64,000 bases of DNA. It comes from Streptomyces sp. AP-93. GTDB taxonomy: Bacteria > Actinomycetota > Actinomycetes > Streptomycetales > Streptomycetaceae. The stretch lies in the NCBI RefSeq assembly GCF_022808175.1, contig NZ_JALGBX010000006.1:62001-126000 (forward strand). Direction: 5' to 3'. The notes beneath the pieces were generated by a model. The model saw only the letters and a program-made list of their open reading frames with translations. It was not told the DNA's origin and ran no database searches. The translations under genes were made by a program, and so were the position numbers. This document shows positions 33,328 to 42,924 of this stretch, piece after piece. Each line of letters begins with the position of its first letter. Within the stretch, counting starts at the first letter, position 1.

Positions 33328-34179
33328 ATGGTCCAGATCAAGACCCCCGAGCAGATCGCGAAGATGCGTGAGGCGGGGCTGGTCGTCGCTGCGATCCACG
33401 CGGCGACCCGTGAGGCGGCCGTGCCGGGCGCCACGACGCGGGATCTGGACATGGTGGCCCGCAAGGTCATCGCGGACGCCGGCGCCAAGTCGAACTTCCT
33501 CGGGTACGGCGGGTTCCCCGCGACCATCTGCACCTCCGTCAACGAGGTCGTGGTCCACGGCATCCCCGACGACACGACGGTCCTCAAGGACGGCGACATC
33601 ATCTCGATCGACGCCGGCGCGATCGTCGAGGGCTGGCACGGCGACGCCGCGTACACCGCCTTCGTGGGCTCTGGGCACGCCCCTGAGCTCGTGGAGCTCT
33701 CCCGGGTGACCGAGGAGTCCATGTGGGCCGGTATCGCCGCCATGAAGCTCGGCAACCGCCTCGTGGACATCTCGAAGGCGATCGAGACGTACATCAAGCG
33801 CCAGCCGCGCCCGACCACCGGTGAGCACAGCCTCGGCAAGTTCGGGATCATCGAGGACTACGGCGGCCACGGCATCGGTTCCGAGATGCACATGGACCCG
33901 CACCTGCTGAACTACGTCTCGCGCAAGCGGGGCAAGGGCATCAAGCTCGTCCCGGGCCTGTGCCTGGCGATCGAGCCGATGGTCTCCCTGGGCACCGCCC
34001 AGACGGAGGTCCTGGCGGACGACTGGACGGTCATCACCACGGACGGCACCTGGTCCTCGCACTGGGAGCACTCCATCGCGCTGACCGAGGAGGGACCCAT
34101 CGTCCTCACCTCCCCGGACTGCGGCAAGGCGAAGCTGGCGGAGTACGGCGTCACGACGGCGCCCGACCCGCTGGGCTGA
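33328..34179 (+). CDS. map: Methionine aminopeptidase, type I
   Basis: A 283-residue metalloenzyme that removes the initiator Met. Metal ligands are visible: D in SIDAGAIVEGWHGDAAYT (two Asp), H in DYGGHGIGSEMH, E in AIEPMV, and E in SSHWEHSIALTEEG. The N-terminus lacks a zinc finger, so it is the plain bacterial type, with the usual length. It lies 100 nt after adk behind the hairpin. Confidence 0.98.
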   Translation: MVQIKTPEQIAKMREAGLVVAAIHAATREAAVPGATTRDLDMVARKVIADAGAKSNFLGYGGFPATICTSVNEVVVHGIPDDTTVLKDGDIISIDAGAIVEGWHGDAAYTAFVGSGHAPELVELSRVTEESMWAGIAAMKLGNRLVDISKAIETYIKRQPRPTTGEHSLGKFGIIEDYGGHGIGSEMHMDPHLLNYVSRKRGKGIKLVPGLCLAIEPMVSLGTAQTEVLADDWTVITTDGTWSSHWEHSIALTEEGPIVLTSPDCGKAKLAEYGVTTAPDPLG

Positions 34180-34363
34180 GCCGGGTCGGCCCAGCTGGGC
34201 CAACCGGTATGACCAGGATTGATGATCTATCCTGTAGGGCACACTTTCCGGATTCGTCTTTCAGTGGGCCCTGACGTAGACTGACTCGTCGGCTCCTTTG
34301 CACCCGCATGTCCTCATGCGAAGGCGGGGAGCTGATCAAGGTAGCCGATTCGAAAGGCGAAGC

Positions 34364-34585
34364 GTGGCCAAGAAGCAAGGTGCCATCGAAATCGAGGGCA
34401 CCGTGATCGAGTCCCTCCCGAACGCGATGTTCAAGGTGGAACTCCAGAACGGTCACAAGGTCCTCGCGCACATCAGCGGCAAGATGCGCATGCACTACAT
34501 CCGCATCCTCCCTGATGACCGGGTTGTCGTGGAGCTCTCTCCGTACGACCTGACGCGTGGCCGGATCGTCTACCGATACAAGTAG
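34364..34585 (+). CDS. infA: Translation initiation factor IF-1
   Basis: A 73-residue OB-fold factor that binds the 30S A-site during initiation. [47 protein letters not shown] and [15 protein letters not shown] are diagnostic. The GTG at 34364 follows a GAAAGGCG site. The preceding 184-nt gap may hold a promoter, but I see no convincing hexamer pair. Confidence 0.99.
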   Translation: MAKKQGAIEIEGTVIESLPNAMFKVELQNGHKVLAHISGKMRMHYIRILPDDRVVVELSPYDLTRGRIVYRYK

Positions 34586-34661
34586 ATCTTGTCTTCATCC
34601 CCGTCCGGACATCCTGTCCTGACGCGCGGGTGGTGGCACTGACCCGGAGAACCTCACCAAC

Positions 34662-34775
34662 ATGAAGGTCAAGCCGAGCGTCAAGAAGATCTGCGACAAG
34701 TGCAAGGTGATCCGCCGTCACGGTCGGGTCATGGTCATCTGCGACAACCTGCGCCACAAGCAGCGCCAGGGCTGA
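34662..34775 (+). CDS. rpmJ: Ribosomal protein L36, zinc-binding type
   Basis: A 37-residue protein: [21 protein letters not shown], then [16 protein letters not shown]. The C-x2-C, C and H ligands of the zinc ribbon are all present (C+ form). The ATG at 34662 lies after CCGGAGAACCTCACCAAC. It occupies the standard place between infA and rpsM. Confidence 0.98.
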   Translation: MKVKPSVKKICDKCKVIRRHGRVMVICDNLRHKQRQG

Positions 34776-34975
34776 CGCACGCCGACCGACCTGCACTACG
34801 CAGTTCTTCGCGCGACGTAAGAAAACGTACATACGCAGAACCCGCCCAGTCCTGACCAGGACCGGCGGCACCTCCGGCGGGGGCCGGGGACCCGGGCGTA
34901 CCACCACCCAGCAGGTGTGGTCGGCGGTCGGGGTTCGGTTCTGCGGAAGACCCCCGAACACACAGGAGCCATTGA

Positions 34976-35356
34976 ATGGCACGCGTTTCCGGTGTTGACA
35001 TCCCGCGCGAAAAGCGTGTGGAGATCGCACTTACCTACGTCTTCGGTGTCGGTCGCACCCGGTCCAAGGAAATCCTTGCGGCCACCGGTGTGAACCCCGA
35101 CACCCGCGTTCGTGACCTGGCCGAAGAGGACCTGGTCAAGATCCGCGAGTACGTGGACGCCAACCTCCGCACCGAGGGTGACCTCCGCCGCGAGATCCAG
35201 GCCGACATCCGTCGCAAGGTCGAGATCCAGTGCTACCAGGGTGTTCGCCACCGTCGTGGCCTGCCCGTGCACGGACAGCGCACCAGCACGAACGCCCGTA
35301 CCCGCAAGGGTCCGCGTCGCGCGATCGCCGGTAAGAAGAAGCCGGGCAAGAAGTAG
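34976..35356 (+). CDS. rpsM: Ribosomal protein S13
   Basis: A 126-residue 30S head protein forming bridges to the 50S subunit. [26 protein letters not shown] and [27 protein letters not shown] are diagnostic, and the basic tail KKKPGKK reaches the P-site tRNA. The 200-nt region before it contains small stems (for example GTCCT-GACC-AGGAC at 34849-34862). An AGGAG site lies at the start. Confidence 0.99.
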   Translation: MARVSGVDIPREKRVEIALTYVFGVGRTRSKEILAATGVNPDTRVRDLAEEDLVKIREYVDANLRTEGDLRREIQADIRRKVEIQCYQGVRHRRGLPVHGQRTSTNARTRKGPRRAIAGKKKPGKK

Positions 35357-35410
35357 TCCTGTTCAGCGGTCTTGCGCTGTAGGACCGACCACCTCCCGTA
35401 GGAGATTTAG

Positions 35411-35815
35411 ATGCCCCCCAAGGGTCGTCAGGGCGCTGCCAAGAAGGTGCGCCGCAAGGAAAAGAAGAACGTCGCTCACGGGCACGCCCACATCAAGAGC
35501 ACGTTCAACAACACCATCGTTTCGATCACGGACCCCGCGGGCAACGTGATCTCCTGGGCCTCCGCCGGCCACGTCGGCTTCAAGGGCTCGCGCAAGTCCA
35601 CCCCCTTCGCCGCGCAGATGGCCGCCGAGTCGGCCGCCCGTCGCGCGCAGGAGCACGGCATGCGCAAGGTCGACGTCTTCGTCAAGGGTCCCGGCTCCGG
35701 CCGTGAGACCGCGATCCGCTCCCTGCAGGCCACTGGCCTGGAGGTCGGCTCGATCCAGGACGTCACCCCCACCCCGCACAACGGCTGCCGTCCGCCCAAG
35801 CGTCGCCGCGTCTGA
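35411..35815 (+). CDS. rpsK: Ribosomal protein S11
   Basis: A 134-residue platform protein next to the mRNA exit. [43 protein letters not shown] and the C-terminal [18 protein letters not shown] are unmistakable. rpsD (S4), which follows rpsK in E. coli, is absent here and must be elsewhere, as in other actinobacteria. Confidence 0.99.
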   Translation: MPPKGRQGAAKKVRRKEKKNVAHGHAHIKSTFNNTIVSITDPAGNVISWASAGHVGFKGSRKSTPFAAQMAAESAARRAQEHGMRKVDVFVKGPGSGRETAIRSLQATGLEVGSIQDVTPTPHNGCRPPKRRRV

Positions 35816-35891
35816 TCCGGGGCGGCGCGATCCGCGCCGCCGCGTTTGACGAGGCTCGCTCAGGCTTCGCAGCTGTGCGTCTTTGAGTGTC

Positions 35892-35929
35892 CGGGCGGTA
35901 CGAACCCCTCGCGGGGGACGTACCGCCCG
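35892..35929 (+). terminator. Hairpin between rpsK and rpoA
   Basis: CGGGCGGTACG (35892-35902) pairs with CGTACCGCCCG (35919-35929), with an inner CCCC/GGGG stem capped by TCGC. It sits in the 193-nt gap where rpsD is missing and could uncouple rpoA expression from the ribosomal genes. Confidence 0.5.
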
Positions 35930-36008
35930 TACCCTTGTAAGTCGCAGCCCCGTGCTGCACTCCGTCGGGCGTCAAATAGTGGGCGTCCACGAATGAAGGA
36001 ACACAGAC

Positions 36009-37031
36009 ATGCTTATCGCTCAGCGCCCCTCGCTGACCGAAGAGGTCGTAGACGAGTACCGCTCGCGGTTCGTGATCGAGCCGCTGGAGCCGGGCTTCGG
36101 CTACACCCTCGGCAACTCGCTTCGTCGCACGCTTCTGTCCTCGATCCCGGGTGCAGCAGTAACCAGCATCCGCGTGGACGGCGTCCTGCACGAGTTCACC
36201 ACCGTGCCGGGTGTCAAGGAAGACGTCACCGACATCATCCTCAACATCAAGCAGCTGGTCGTCTCCTCGGAGCACGACGAGCCGGTCGTGATGTACCTGC
36301 GCAAGCAGGGTCCCGGCCTGGTCACCGCTGCCGACATCGCGCCCCCGGCCGGTGTCGAAGTGCACAACCCGGACCTGGTCCTCGCCACGCTCAACGGCAA
36401 GGGCAAGCTGGAGATGGAGCTGACCGTCGAGCGCGGTCGCGGCTACGTCTCCGCCGTCCAGAACAAGCAGCTGGGCCAGGAGATCGGTCGCATCCCGATC
36501 GACTCCATCTACAGCCCGGTCCTCAAGGTCACCTACAAGGTCGAGGCGACCCGAGTCGAGCAGCGCACCGACTTCGACAAGCTCATCGTCGACGTCGAGA
36601 CCAAGCAGGCCATGCGCCCGCGCGACGCCATGGCGTCCGCCGGTAAGACCCTGGTCGAGCTGTTCGGTCTGGCCCGCGAGCTCAACATCGACGCCGAGGG
36701 CATCGACATGGGCCCCTCGCCGACGGACGCGGCCCTGGCCGCTGATCTCGCCCTGCCGATCGAGGAGCTCGAGCTCACCGTTCGGTCGTACAACTGCCTC
36801 AAGCGCGAGGGCATCCACTCCGTGGGTGAGCTCGTCGCCCGCTCCGAGGCCGACCTGCTCGACATCCGCAACTTCGGTGCGAAGTCGATCGACGAGGTCA
36901 AGGCGAAGCTGGCCGGCATGGGCCTGGCCCTCAAGGACAGCCCGCCCGGATTCGACCCGACCGCTGCCGCCGACGCCTTCGGCGCCGACGACGACGCGGA
37001 CGCCGGTTTCGTCGAGACCGAGCAGTACTAA
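36009..37031 (+). CDS. rpoA: RNA polymerase alpha subunit
   Basis: 340 residues. The N-terminal domain ([23 protein letters not shown]) drives dimerisation and beta/beta' assembly. The C-terminal domain ([26 protein letters not shown] and [14 protein letters not shown]) contacts upstream promoter DNA and activators. A short acidic tail follows ([14 protein letters not shown]). It lies 92 nt before rplQ. Confidence 0.99.
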   Translation: MLIAQRPSLTEEVVDEYRSRFVIEPLEPGFGYTLGNSLRRTLLSSIPGAAVTSIRVDGVLHEFTTVPGVKEDVTDIILNIKQLVVSSEHDEPVVMYLRKQGPGLVTAADIAPPAGVEVHNPDLVLATLNGKGKLEMELTVERGRGYVSAVQNKQLGQEIGRIPIDSIYSPVLKVTYKVEATRVEQRTDFDKLIVDVETKQAMRPRDAMASAGKTLVELFGLARELNIDAEGIDMGPSPTDAALAADLALPIEELELTVRSYNCLKREGIHSVGELVARSEADLLDIRNFGAKSIDEVKAKLAGMGLALKDSPPGFDPTAAADAFGADDDADAGFVETEQY

Positions 37032-37123
37032 GCACCACCTGTAGATCTTTCCCGTGGCATCCGCCTCGGGGGAACTGACACCGGTACCTGACACGGCCGG
37101 TGCAGATATGAAGGAGTATGACC

Positions 37124-37588
37124 ATGCCGCGTCCCGCAAAGGGTGCCCGTCTGGGCGGCAGCGCCGCGCACGAGAAGCACCTCCTCGCGAACCTCGCGAA
37201 GGCGCTCTTCGAGCACGGCCGCATCACCACCACCGAGGCCAAGGCCCGCCGCCTGCGTCCCTACGCCGAGCGTCTGGTGACCAAGGCCAAGAAGGGCGAC
37301 ATCCACAACCGTCGCCTGGTGCTGCAGACGATCACGGACAAGAGCATCGTGCACACGCTGTTCACCGAGATCGCCCCGCGCTACGAGAACCGCCCCGGTG
37401 GTTACACGCGCATCACCAAGATCGGCAACCGTCGTGGCGACAACGCCCCGATGGCCGTGATCGAGCTGGTCGAGGCCCTTACGGTCGCCCAGCAGGCCAC
37501 TGGTGAGGCCGAGGCCGCCACCAAGCGCGCCGTGAAGGAGGCGGAGGCCGCTGAGGCTCCCGCCGCCGAGGAGACCAAGGAGGCCTGA
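37124..37588 (+). CDS. rplQ: Ribosomal protein L17
   Basis: A 154-residue tunnel-exit protein. [43 protein letters not shown] and [28 protein letters not shown] are diagnostic. The last ~35 residues form an Ala/Glu-rich tail usual in actinomycetes. Of two adjacent ATGs, the second (37124) is better spaced (7 nt) from GGAG. It is the last gene of the supercluster. Confidence 0.99.
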   Translation: MPRPAKGARLGGSAAHEKHLLANLAKALFEHGRITTTEAKARRLRPYAERLVTKAKKGDIHNRRLVLQTITDKSIVHTLFTEIAPRYENRPGGYTRITKIGNRRGDNAPMAVIELVEALTVAQQATGEAEAATKRAVKEAEAAEAPAAEETKEA

Positions 37589-37652
37589 TCCCCCTTCGGG
37601 ATCAAGCTGAATGGCTCTGAACGGGCCCGCCCCCTTCCGGGGCGGGCCCGTT
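37587..37652 (+). terminator. Terminator after rplQ (two hairpins)
   Basis: A small stem GATCCC/GGGATC (37587-37603) overlaps the rplQ stop. It is followed by a perfect 14-bp hairpin, AACGGGCCCGCCCC (37620-37633) with GGGGCGGGCCCGTT (37639-37652), and a CTTCC-type loop. This probably ends most S10-spc-alpha transcription; truA begins 25 nt later, so its message depends on read-through or a hidden promoter. Confidence 0.8.
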
Positions 37653-37676
37653 CTGCATTCTGAGAGGATCTGTCAC

Positions 37677-38528
37677 GTGAGTGACGAGGTGGAGCCCGGA
37701 CACGTCCGGGTCAGGCTGGACCTGAGCTACGACGGCAAGGACTTCTCCGGCTGGGCGAAGCAGCGCGTGCTGCGGACCGTCCAGGGAGAGCTGGAGTCGG
37801 CCCTGCAGACCGTGATGCGGCTGCCCGACCCGGTGGAGCTGACCGTGGCCGGCCGGACCGACGCGGGCGTGCACGCGCGCGGACAGGTCGCGCAGTTCGA
37901 CGTACGGGACGAGGTGTGGGCCGAGCACCAGGACAAGCTCCTGCGCCGCCTCGCCGGCCGGCTGCCGCACGACGTACGGGTGTGGAAGGCCGCCGAGGCC
38001 CCCGCCGGCTTCAACGCGCGGTTCTCCGCGATCTGGCGCCGCTACGCCTACCGCGTGGGCGACCACCAGGCCGGGGTGGACCCGCTGCGCCGCGGGCACG
38101 TGCTCTGGTACCAGTGGCCGCTCGACGTGGACGCCATGAACGAGGCCGCCGCCGCACTGGTGGGGGAGCACGACTTCGCCGCGTACTGCAAGAAGCGCGA
38201 GGGGGCCACCACGATCCGCACGCTCCAGCAGCTCAGCTGGGAGCGGGACGCGGAGGGCATCATCACCGCGACCGTGCGCGCCGACGCCTTCTGCCACAAC
38301 ATGGTCCGCTCGCTGGTCGGCGCCCTGCTGCACGTCGGCGACGGCCACCGCACGACCGACTGGCCCGGGAAGGTGCTGGCCGCGGCCGTACGGGACTCCT
38401 CGGTGCACGTGGTCAAGCCGCACGGGCTGACCCTGGAGGAGGTCGGCTATCCGGCCGACGAGCTGCTGGCCGCCCGCAGCAAGGAAGCGCGGAACCTGCG
38501 GACGCTGCCGGGAGCCGGCTGCTGCTAG
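37677..38528 (+). CDS. truA: tRNA pseudouridine(38-40) synthase
   Basis: A 283-residue enzyme modifying anticodon-stem uridines. [16 protein letters not shown] begins the domain, and the catalytic Asp is in [36 protein letters not shown] in the C-terminal half is diagnostic. The GTG at 37677 follows GAGAGGA. The truA position right after rplQ is conserved in many bacteria. The protein ends in two cysteines (GAGCC). Confidence 0.98.
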   Translation: MSDEVEPGHVRVRLDLSYDGKDFSGWAKQRVLRTVQGELESALQTVMRLPDPVELTVAGRTDAGVHARGQVAQFDVRDEVWAEHQDKLLRRLAGRLPHDVRVWKAAEAPAGFNARFSAIWRRYAYRVGDHQAGVDPLRRGHVLWYQWPLDVDAMNEAAAALVGEHDFAAYCKKREGATTIRTLQQLSWERDAEGIITATVRADAFCHNMVRSLVGALLHVGDGHRTTDWPGKVLAAAVRDSSVHVVKPHGLTLEEVGYPADELLAARSKEARNLRTLPGAGCC

Positions 38529-38590
38529 GCCGCGTCCCCTTCCCCGTGCCTGGCTAATCCGTTTGGGCGGAACGGCGGCGGACCTGGACA

Positions 38591-40219
38591 ATGCCCGGCA
38601 TGGGACATCTCGAAGCCAGCCACCTGGAGTACTACCTTCCCGACGGGCGGGTCCTGCTCCCCGACGTCTCCTTCCGGGTGGGGGAGGGGTCGGTCGTCGC
38701 CCTGGTCGGGGCGAACGGGGCCGGCAAGACCACTCTGCTGAAGATGATCTCCGGGGAGCTCCAGCCGCACGGCGGCTCGGTCACCGTCAGCGGCGGGCTC
38801 GGCGTGATGTCGCAGTTCGTGGGCTCGGTCCGCGACGAGACGACCGTACGGGACCTGCTGGTCTCGGTGGCCCAGCCGCGGATCCGGGAGGCCGCCAAGG
38901 CGGTGGACCGCGCCGAGCAGCTGATCCTGACGGTGGACGACGAGGCCGCCCAGATGGCGTACGCGCAGGCGCTCAGCGACTGGGCCGACGTGCAGGGGTA
39001 CGAGGCGGAGACGCTGTGGGACGTCTGCACGATGGCCGCGCTGGCGATCCCGTACGACTCGGCGCAGTTCCGCGAGGTGCGCACGCTCTCGGGCGGTGAG
39101 CAGAAGCGGCTCGTGCTGGAGGCGCTGCTGCGCGGGCCGGACGAGGTGCTGCTGCTCGACGAGCCGGACAACTACCTGGACGTCCCGGGCAAGCGGTGGC
39201 TGGAGGAGCAGCTGGAGGCCACCCGCAAGACGGTGCTCTTCGTCAGCCACGACCGGGAGCTGCTCACCCAGGCCGCCGAGAAGATCATCAGCCTGGAGGC
39301 GAGCCCGACGGGCTCGGACGTGTGGGTCCACGGCTCGGGCTTCGCCACCTTCCACGACGCCCGCAAGGAGCGCTTCTTGCGCTTCGAGGAGCTCAAGCGG
39401 CGCTGGGACGAGGAGCACGCCCGTCTGCGGGCGCTGGTGCTGCGGCTGCGCAACCAGGCCGCGAGCAGCCCGGACATGGCTTCCCGCTACCGGGCGATGC
39501 AGACCCGCTTCCAGAAGTTCGAGGAGGCCGGCCCGCCGCCGGAGCCGCCGCGCGAGCAGGACATCCGGATGCGGCTCAAGGGCGGGCGTACGGGCGTGCG
39601 CGCGCTCACCGCCCTGAACCTGGAGCTGACCGGGCTGATGCAGCCCTTCTCGCTGGAGGTCTTCTACGGGGAGCGCGTCGCGGTCCTCGGCTCGAACGGC
39701 TCCGGGAAGTCCCACTTCCTGCGGCTGATGGCGGGCGAGGAGGTCAAGCACACGGGCACCTGGAAGCTCGGCGCCCGCGTGGTCCCCGGTCACTTCGCGC
39801 AGACCCACGCCCACCCGGAGCTGTTCGGCCGCACCCTCGTCGACATCCTGTGGACGGAGGCGGCGAAGCCGCTCGGCGCGGCGATGGGCGCGCTGCGCCG
39901 CTACGAGCTGGAGCGGCAGGCCGAGCAGCCCTTCGAGAAGCTCTCGGGCGGCCAGCAGGCACGCTTCCAGATCCTGCTGCTGGAACTGGCGGGGACCACG
40001 GCGCTGCTGCTCGACGAGCCCACGGACAACCTCGACCTGGAGTCGGCGGAAGCACTGCAGGACGGGCTGGAGGCGTACGAGGGCACTGTGCTGTGCGTCA
40101 CGCACGACCGGTGGTTCGCCCGCACATTTGACCGTTACCTGGTCTTCGGTTCAGACGGTGTTGTGCGAGAGACTACGGAGCCCGTCTGGGACGAACGTAG
40201 GGTCGAGCGGAAGCGCTAG
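38591..40219 (+). CDS. ABC-F family ATPase (ribosome-associated type)
   Basis: 542 residues with two ATP-binding cassettes and no membrane segments. Cassette 1 has Walker A GANGAGKTT (about residue 38), signature LSGGEQKR and Walker B LLLDEPDNYLD. Cassette 2 has Walker A GSNGSGKS, signature LSGGQQAR and LLLDEPTDNLD. A charged linker with FLRFEELKRRWDEEHARLRALVLRLRNQ joins them, as in ABC-F proteins, which act on the ribosome E-site rather than in transport. Whether it protects against an antibiotic or is a housekeeping EttA-like factor cannot be decided. A second ATG lies at 38600. Confidence 0.88.
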   Translation: MPGMGHLEASHLEYYLPDGRVLLPDVSFRVGEGSVVALVGANGAGKTTLLKMISGELQPHGGSVTVSGGLGVMSQFVGSVRDETTVRDLLVSVAQPRIREAAKAVDRAEQLILTVDDEAAQMAYAQALSDWADVQGYEAETLWDVCTMAALAIPYDSAQFREVRTLSGGEQKRLVLEALLRGPDEVLLLDEPDNYLDVPGKRWLEEQLEATRKTVLFVSHDRELLTQAAEKIISLEASPTGSDVWVHGSGFATFHDARKERFLRFEELKRRWDEEHARLRALVLRLRNQAASSPDMASRYRAMQTRFQKFEEAGPPPEPPREQDIRMRLKGGRTGVRALTALNLELTGLMQPFSLEVFYGERVAVLGSNGSGKSHFLRLMAGEEVKHTGTWKLGARVVPGHFAQTHAHPELFGRTLVDILWTEAAKPLGAAMGALRRYELERQAEQPFEKLSGGQQARFQILLLELAGTTALLLDEPTDNLDLESAEALQDGLEAYEGTVLCVTHDRWFARTFDRYLVFGSDGVVRETTEPVWDERRVERKR

Positions 40220-40259
40220 GGGGAGACCGCCCCCCGGCTTGGGTCGAGGGGACTTCGTT

Positions 40260-41546
40260 GTGGGGCTGCGGCCGAGTGTCTGGGTCATGAAGTGGGACAG
40301 CCCGTCCTCCTGGGACCGCGGGGTGGCCTGGCTGCTGCGGCCGGCCCCCCGGTCCTGGCGGTTCGTGGGCCTGGTGATCCTGCTGTCGGTGGCGGTCGCG
40401 GCGAGCCTGCGGGAGAACTGGGGCTCGGACAACGCCTTCGTGGTCAAGGCGGCCGACGCCCTGCTCGCCGGGGTCTCCCCGTACGAGGACAAGCGGTTCC
40501 TCTACCTGCCCAGCGCCGTGATCATGGCGATTCCCGAGGCGCTGCTGCCGACGCCGCTGCTGCGCTGCGTGCTGCCGCTGGGGATGACCGGGCTCGTCGG
40601 CATCGGCTGGTGGGCCTCGCTGCGGCTGTTCTCCGTACCGGTGCGCTCGCGGTTCGCGGTCGGCGGTTTCGCGCTGTTCGCGCTGGCCTACAAGCCGTAC
40701 ATCAACCTCGTGCTGATCGGGAACTGGACGGCCATCTCGGCCGCCGCCCTGCCGGTGGCGCTGCTGCTGGCGCACCGCAAGCACTGGGCCGCGGCCGGGC
40801 TGGTGGTGGGCCTGGCCATCGCGTGCAAGCCGATGCTGGTGCCGATCGGGCTGCTCTTCCTGCTGGCACGGCAGTGGCGGGGGCTGGCCCTGGCGGTGGG
40901 GGTGCCGGTGGGGCTGTCGCTGGCGGGCGCGCTGATGATGCCGCAGCCGACGCTGTTCTTCACCAAGACCCTGCCGTTCCTGCTGCAGGGCCAGGACTCC
41001 TACGCGCTGCCCTGGGACGCCTCCCCGATCGCGGCGCTGCCGCGGCTGGGGGTGCCGGCGCCGCTGGCGGTGGCGCTGGCCTTCGCGGGGGCCGGGTGCG
41101 GGCTGTGGGCGGTCTGGCGGCGGTGGCGGCGGCCGGTGGCGGCGGACGGCGACGCGGGCGAGCTGCGGCTGGTGGAGACGGCCTGCATGGTGATGCTCGC
41201 CGCATTCCTGGTGTCGCGGCCCTCCTTCGACCACTACCTGATCGTGGTGCTCCCGCTGCTGCTGGCATCGGGGGTGCGGGCGGGCTCGATGCCGCGCTCG
41301 CCCTGGTTCTGGGTGGCCCTGGTACCCCAGACGGCGGGCATTCCGTGGCCCTCGGAGTTCGAGGCCAAGAGGCGGGCATTCAGGGACATGGTGACCCTGT
41401 GCGCGCTCGCCGGACTGCTGGCGCGTCGAGCACTGCGGCCGCGCCGGGGTACTCTGGAGCCTGTACGAACTACGGGGTCCCCACCCAGGACCGAACCGGA
41501 GTGCGCCGCGTCCCCCGTCCAGACGGGATCGCGGACCGCGTTTTGA
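40260..41546 (+). CDS. Polytopic membrane mannosyltransferase-like protein (GT87 type)
   Basis: About 428 residues with some ten hydrophobic segments. NWGSDNAFVVKAADALLAGVSPYED after the first helix and YLPSAVIMAIP are typical of the GT87 family of polyprenol-phosphate-mannose-dependent mannosyltransferases. GLAIACKPMLVPIGLLFLLARQW is the conserved KP loop between helices, and SFDHYLIVVLPLLLA appears near the C-terminus. The start is taken as the GTG at 40260, 7 nt after GAGGGGA; an ATG at 40287 is the alternative. Its stop codon lies inside the -35 hexamer of the next promoter. Confidence 0.75.
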   Translation: MGLRPSVWVMKWDSPSSWDRGVAWLLRPAPRSWRFVGLVILLSVAVAASLRENWGSDNAFVVKAADALLAGVSPYEDKRFLYLPSAVIMAIPEALLPTPLLRCVLPLGMTGLVGIGWWASLRLFSVPVRSRFAVGGFALFALAYKPYINLVLIGNWTAISAAALPVALLLAHRKHWAAAGLVVGLAIACKPMLVPIGLLFLLARQWRGLALAVGVPVGLSLAGALMMPQPTLFFTKTLPFLLQGQDSYALPWDASPIAALPRLGVPAPLAVALAFAGAGCGLWAVWRRWRRPVAADGDAGELRLVETACMVMLAAFLVSRPSFDHYLIVVLPLLLASGVRAGSMPRSPWFWVALVPQTAGIPWPSEFEAKRRAFRDMVTLCALAGLLARRALRPRRGTLEPVRTTGSPPRTEPECAASPVQTGSRTAF

Positions 41547-41572
41547 CCCTTCCAGGTCTTCAGGGGTACCCT
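41543..41572 (+). promoter_or_regulatory. Candidate promoter of rplM-rpsI
   Basis: TTGACC (41543-41548) and TACCCT (41567-41572) are 18 bp apart. The -35 overlaps the TGA stop of the upstream gene. It gives a leader of about 200 nt before rplM, GC-rich with several short inverted repeats but no strong terminator hairpin. Confidence 0.6.
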
Positions 41573-41780
41573 GCTGGTTCGTTATGCGTATTGGCTTGCT
41601 CATTCTCACGTGAATTCGCCTTACGCCGGTCCACCGGGCCGATGACCAGCGGTACACACGGGTTGCGTCTCCGATGTGAACCAGGGCTGTCGTGATCGTC
41701 CGTGGTGACCCATGTCAGGACCCGTCCCTCGGGCTCACCCCCCGGGGATGACCCACCACTGAAGAAGCGAAGGCATACGC

Positions 41781-42224
41781 GTGCGTACGTTCAGCCCCAA
41801 GCCCGGCGACATCTCGCGCCAGTGGCACGTCATCGACGCCCAGGACGTTGTCCTCGGCCGTCTGGCGACCCAGGCCGCTACCCTCCTGCGGGGTAAGCAC
41901 AAGCCGACTTACGCCCCCCACATGGACATGGGCGACTTTGTCATCATCATCAACGCCGACAAGGTCCACCTGTCCGGCAACAAGGCGACCCAGAAGATGG
42001 CGTACCGCCACTCCGGTTTCCCGGGTGGTCTGCGTTCGGTCCGCTACGACGACCTCCTGGCGAACAACCCGGAGAAGGCCGTCGAGAAGGCCATCAAGGG
42101 CATGATCCCCAAGAACACCCTGGGCCGTCAGATGCTCTCGAAGCTGAAGGTCTACTCGGGCGATGTGCACCCCCACGCTGCTCAGCAGCCGGTGCCGTTC
42201 GAGATCACCCAGGTCGCGCAGTAG
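41781..42224 (+). CDS. rplM: Ribosomal protein L13
   Basis: A 147-residue early-assembly 50S protein. [42 protein letters not shown] and [19 protein letters not shown] are diagnostic. The start is a GTG. It pairs with rpsI, 46 nt downstream, as in nearly all bacteria. Confidence 0.99.
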   Translation: MRTFSPKPGDISRQWHVIDAQDVVLGRLATQAATLLRGKHKPTYAPHMDMGDFVIIINADKVHLSGNKATQKMAYRHSGFPGGLRSVRYDDLLANNPEKAVEKAIKGMIPKNTLGRQMLSKLKVYSGDVHPHAAQQPVPFEITQVAQ

Positions 42225-42270
42225 TTCCGGCCACCACACCCCCTAAGACAAGAAACTTCTGAGGAGCATC

Positions 42271-42792
42271 GTGGCCGAGACCACCGCCGAGACGACCCCC
42301 GTCGAAGAGTTCGAGGGCAACGTCGAGGAGTACACCACCGAGACCGCGGACGTAGTCGAGGGTGACTACACGTCCGAGTCCCTTGCCGGTCGCTTCGGTG
42401 ACCCCCAGCCGGCCGCCGGCCTGGGCCGTCGCAAGAACGCCATCGCCCGCGTCCGGATCGTTCCGGGCACCGGCAAGTGGAAGATCAACGGTCGCACCCT
42501 TGAGGACTACTTCCCCAACAAGGTGCACCAGCAGGAAGTCAACGAGCCGTTCAAGCTGCTCGAGCTCGACAACCGCTACGACGTCATCGCCCGCATCTCG
42601 GGTGGCGGCGTGTCCGGCCAGGCCGGCGCCCTGCGCCTCGGTGTGGCCCGTGCGCTGAACGAGGCGGACGTGGACAACAACCGCCCGGCGCTGAAGAAGG
42701 CCGGCTTCCTCTCCCGCGACGACCGTGCGGTCGAGCGCAAGAAGGCCGGTCTCAAGAAGGCCCGTAAGGCTCCGCAGTACAGCAAGCGTTAA
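42271..42792 (+). CDS. rpsI: Ribosomal protein S9
   Basis: 173 residues. The conserved S9 core begins about residue 50 ([26 protein letters not shown]) and ends in the basic tail [12 protein letters not shown], whose Arg touches the P-site tRNA. The first ~48 residues form an acidic, Thr/Glu-rich extension absent from E. coli S9 but usual in actinomycetes. The GTG start follows GAGGAG. Confidence 0.99.
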   Translation: MAETTAETTPVEEFEGNVEEYTTETADVVEGDYTSESLAGRFGDPQPAAGLGRRKNAIARVRIVPGTGKWKINGRTLEDYFPNKVHQQEVNEPFKLLELDNRYDVIARISGGGVSGQAGALRLGVARALNEADVDNNRPALKKAGFLSRDDRAVERKKAGLKKARKAPQYSKR

Positions 42793-42811
42793 TCTCGCCT
42801 GCTGTTCAGCA

Positions 42812-42855
42812 CGAATCCGCCCCGGCAGCACTCTGTGTGCTGCCGGGGCGGTTCG
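42812..42855 (+). terminator. Terminator after rpsI
   Basis: CCGCCCCGGCAGCAC (42817-42831) pairs with GTGCTGCCGGGGCGG (42837-42851) around TCTGT, extended by CGAA/TTCG with a one-base bulge. It separates rplM-rpsI from glmM. Confidence 0.88.
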
Positions 42856-42924
42856 TTTACCGCCAAAAGCGGCAAATAATTGGCACAACTGGTCATAGCG
42901 AAGTGTGAACTCGGGAGGACAACA

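Noticed and set aside
35816..36008. A degraded rpsD between rpsK and rpoA
   Set aside because: The 193-nt gap has no S4-like coding remnant, only a hairpin; absence of rpsD here is normal for actinobacteria.
42856..42924. A dedicated glmM promoter after the rpsI terminator
   Set aside because: Several partial hexamers are present but none pair at 16-18 bp, so I do not list one, although a promoter is expected here.
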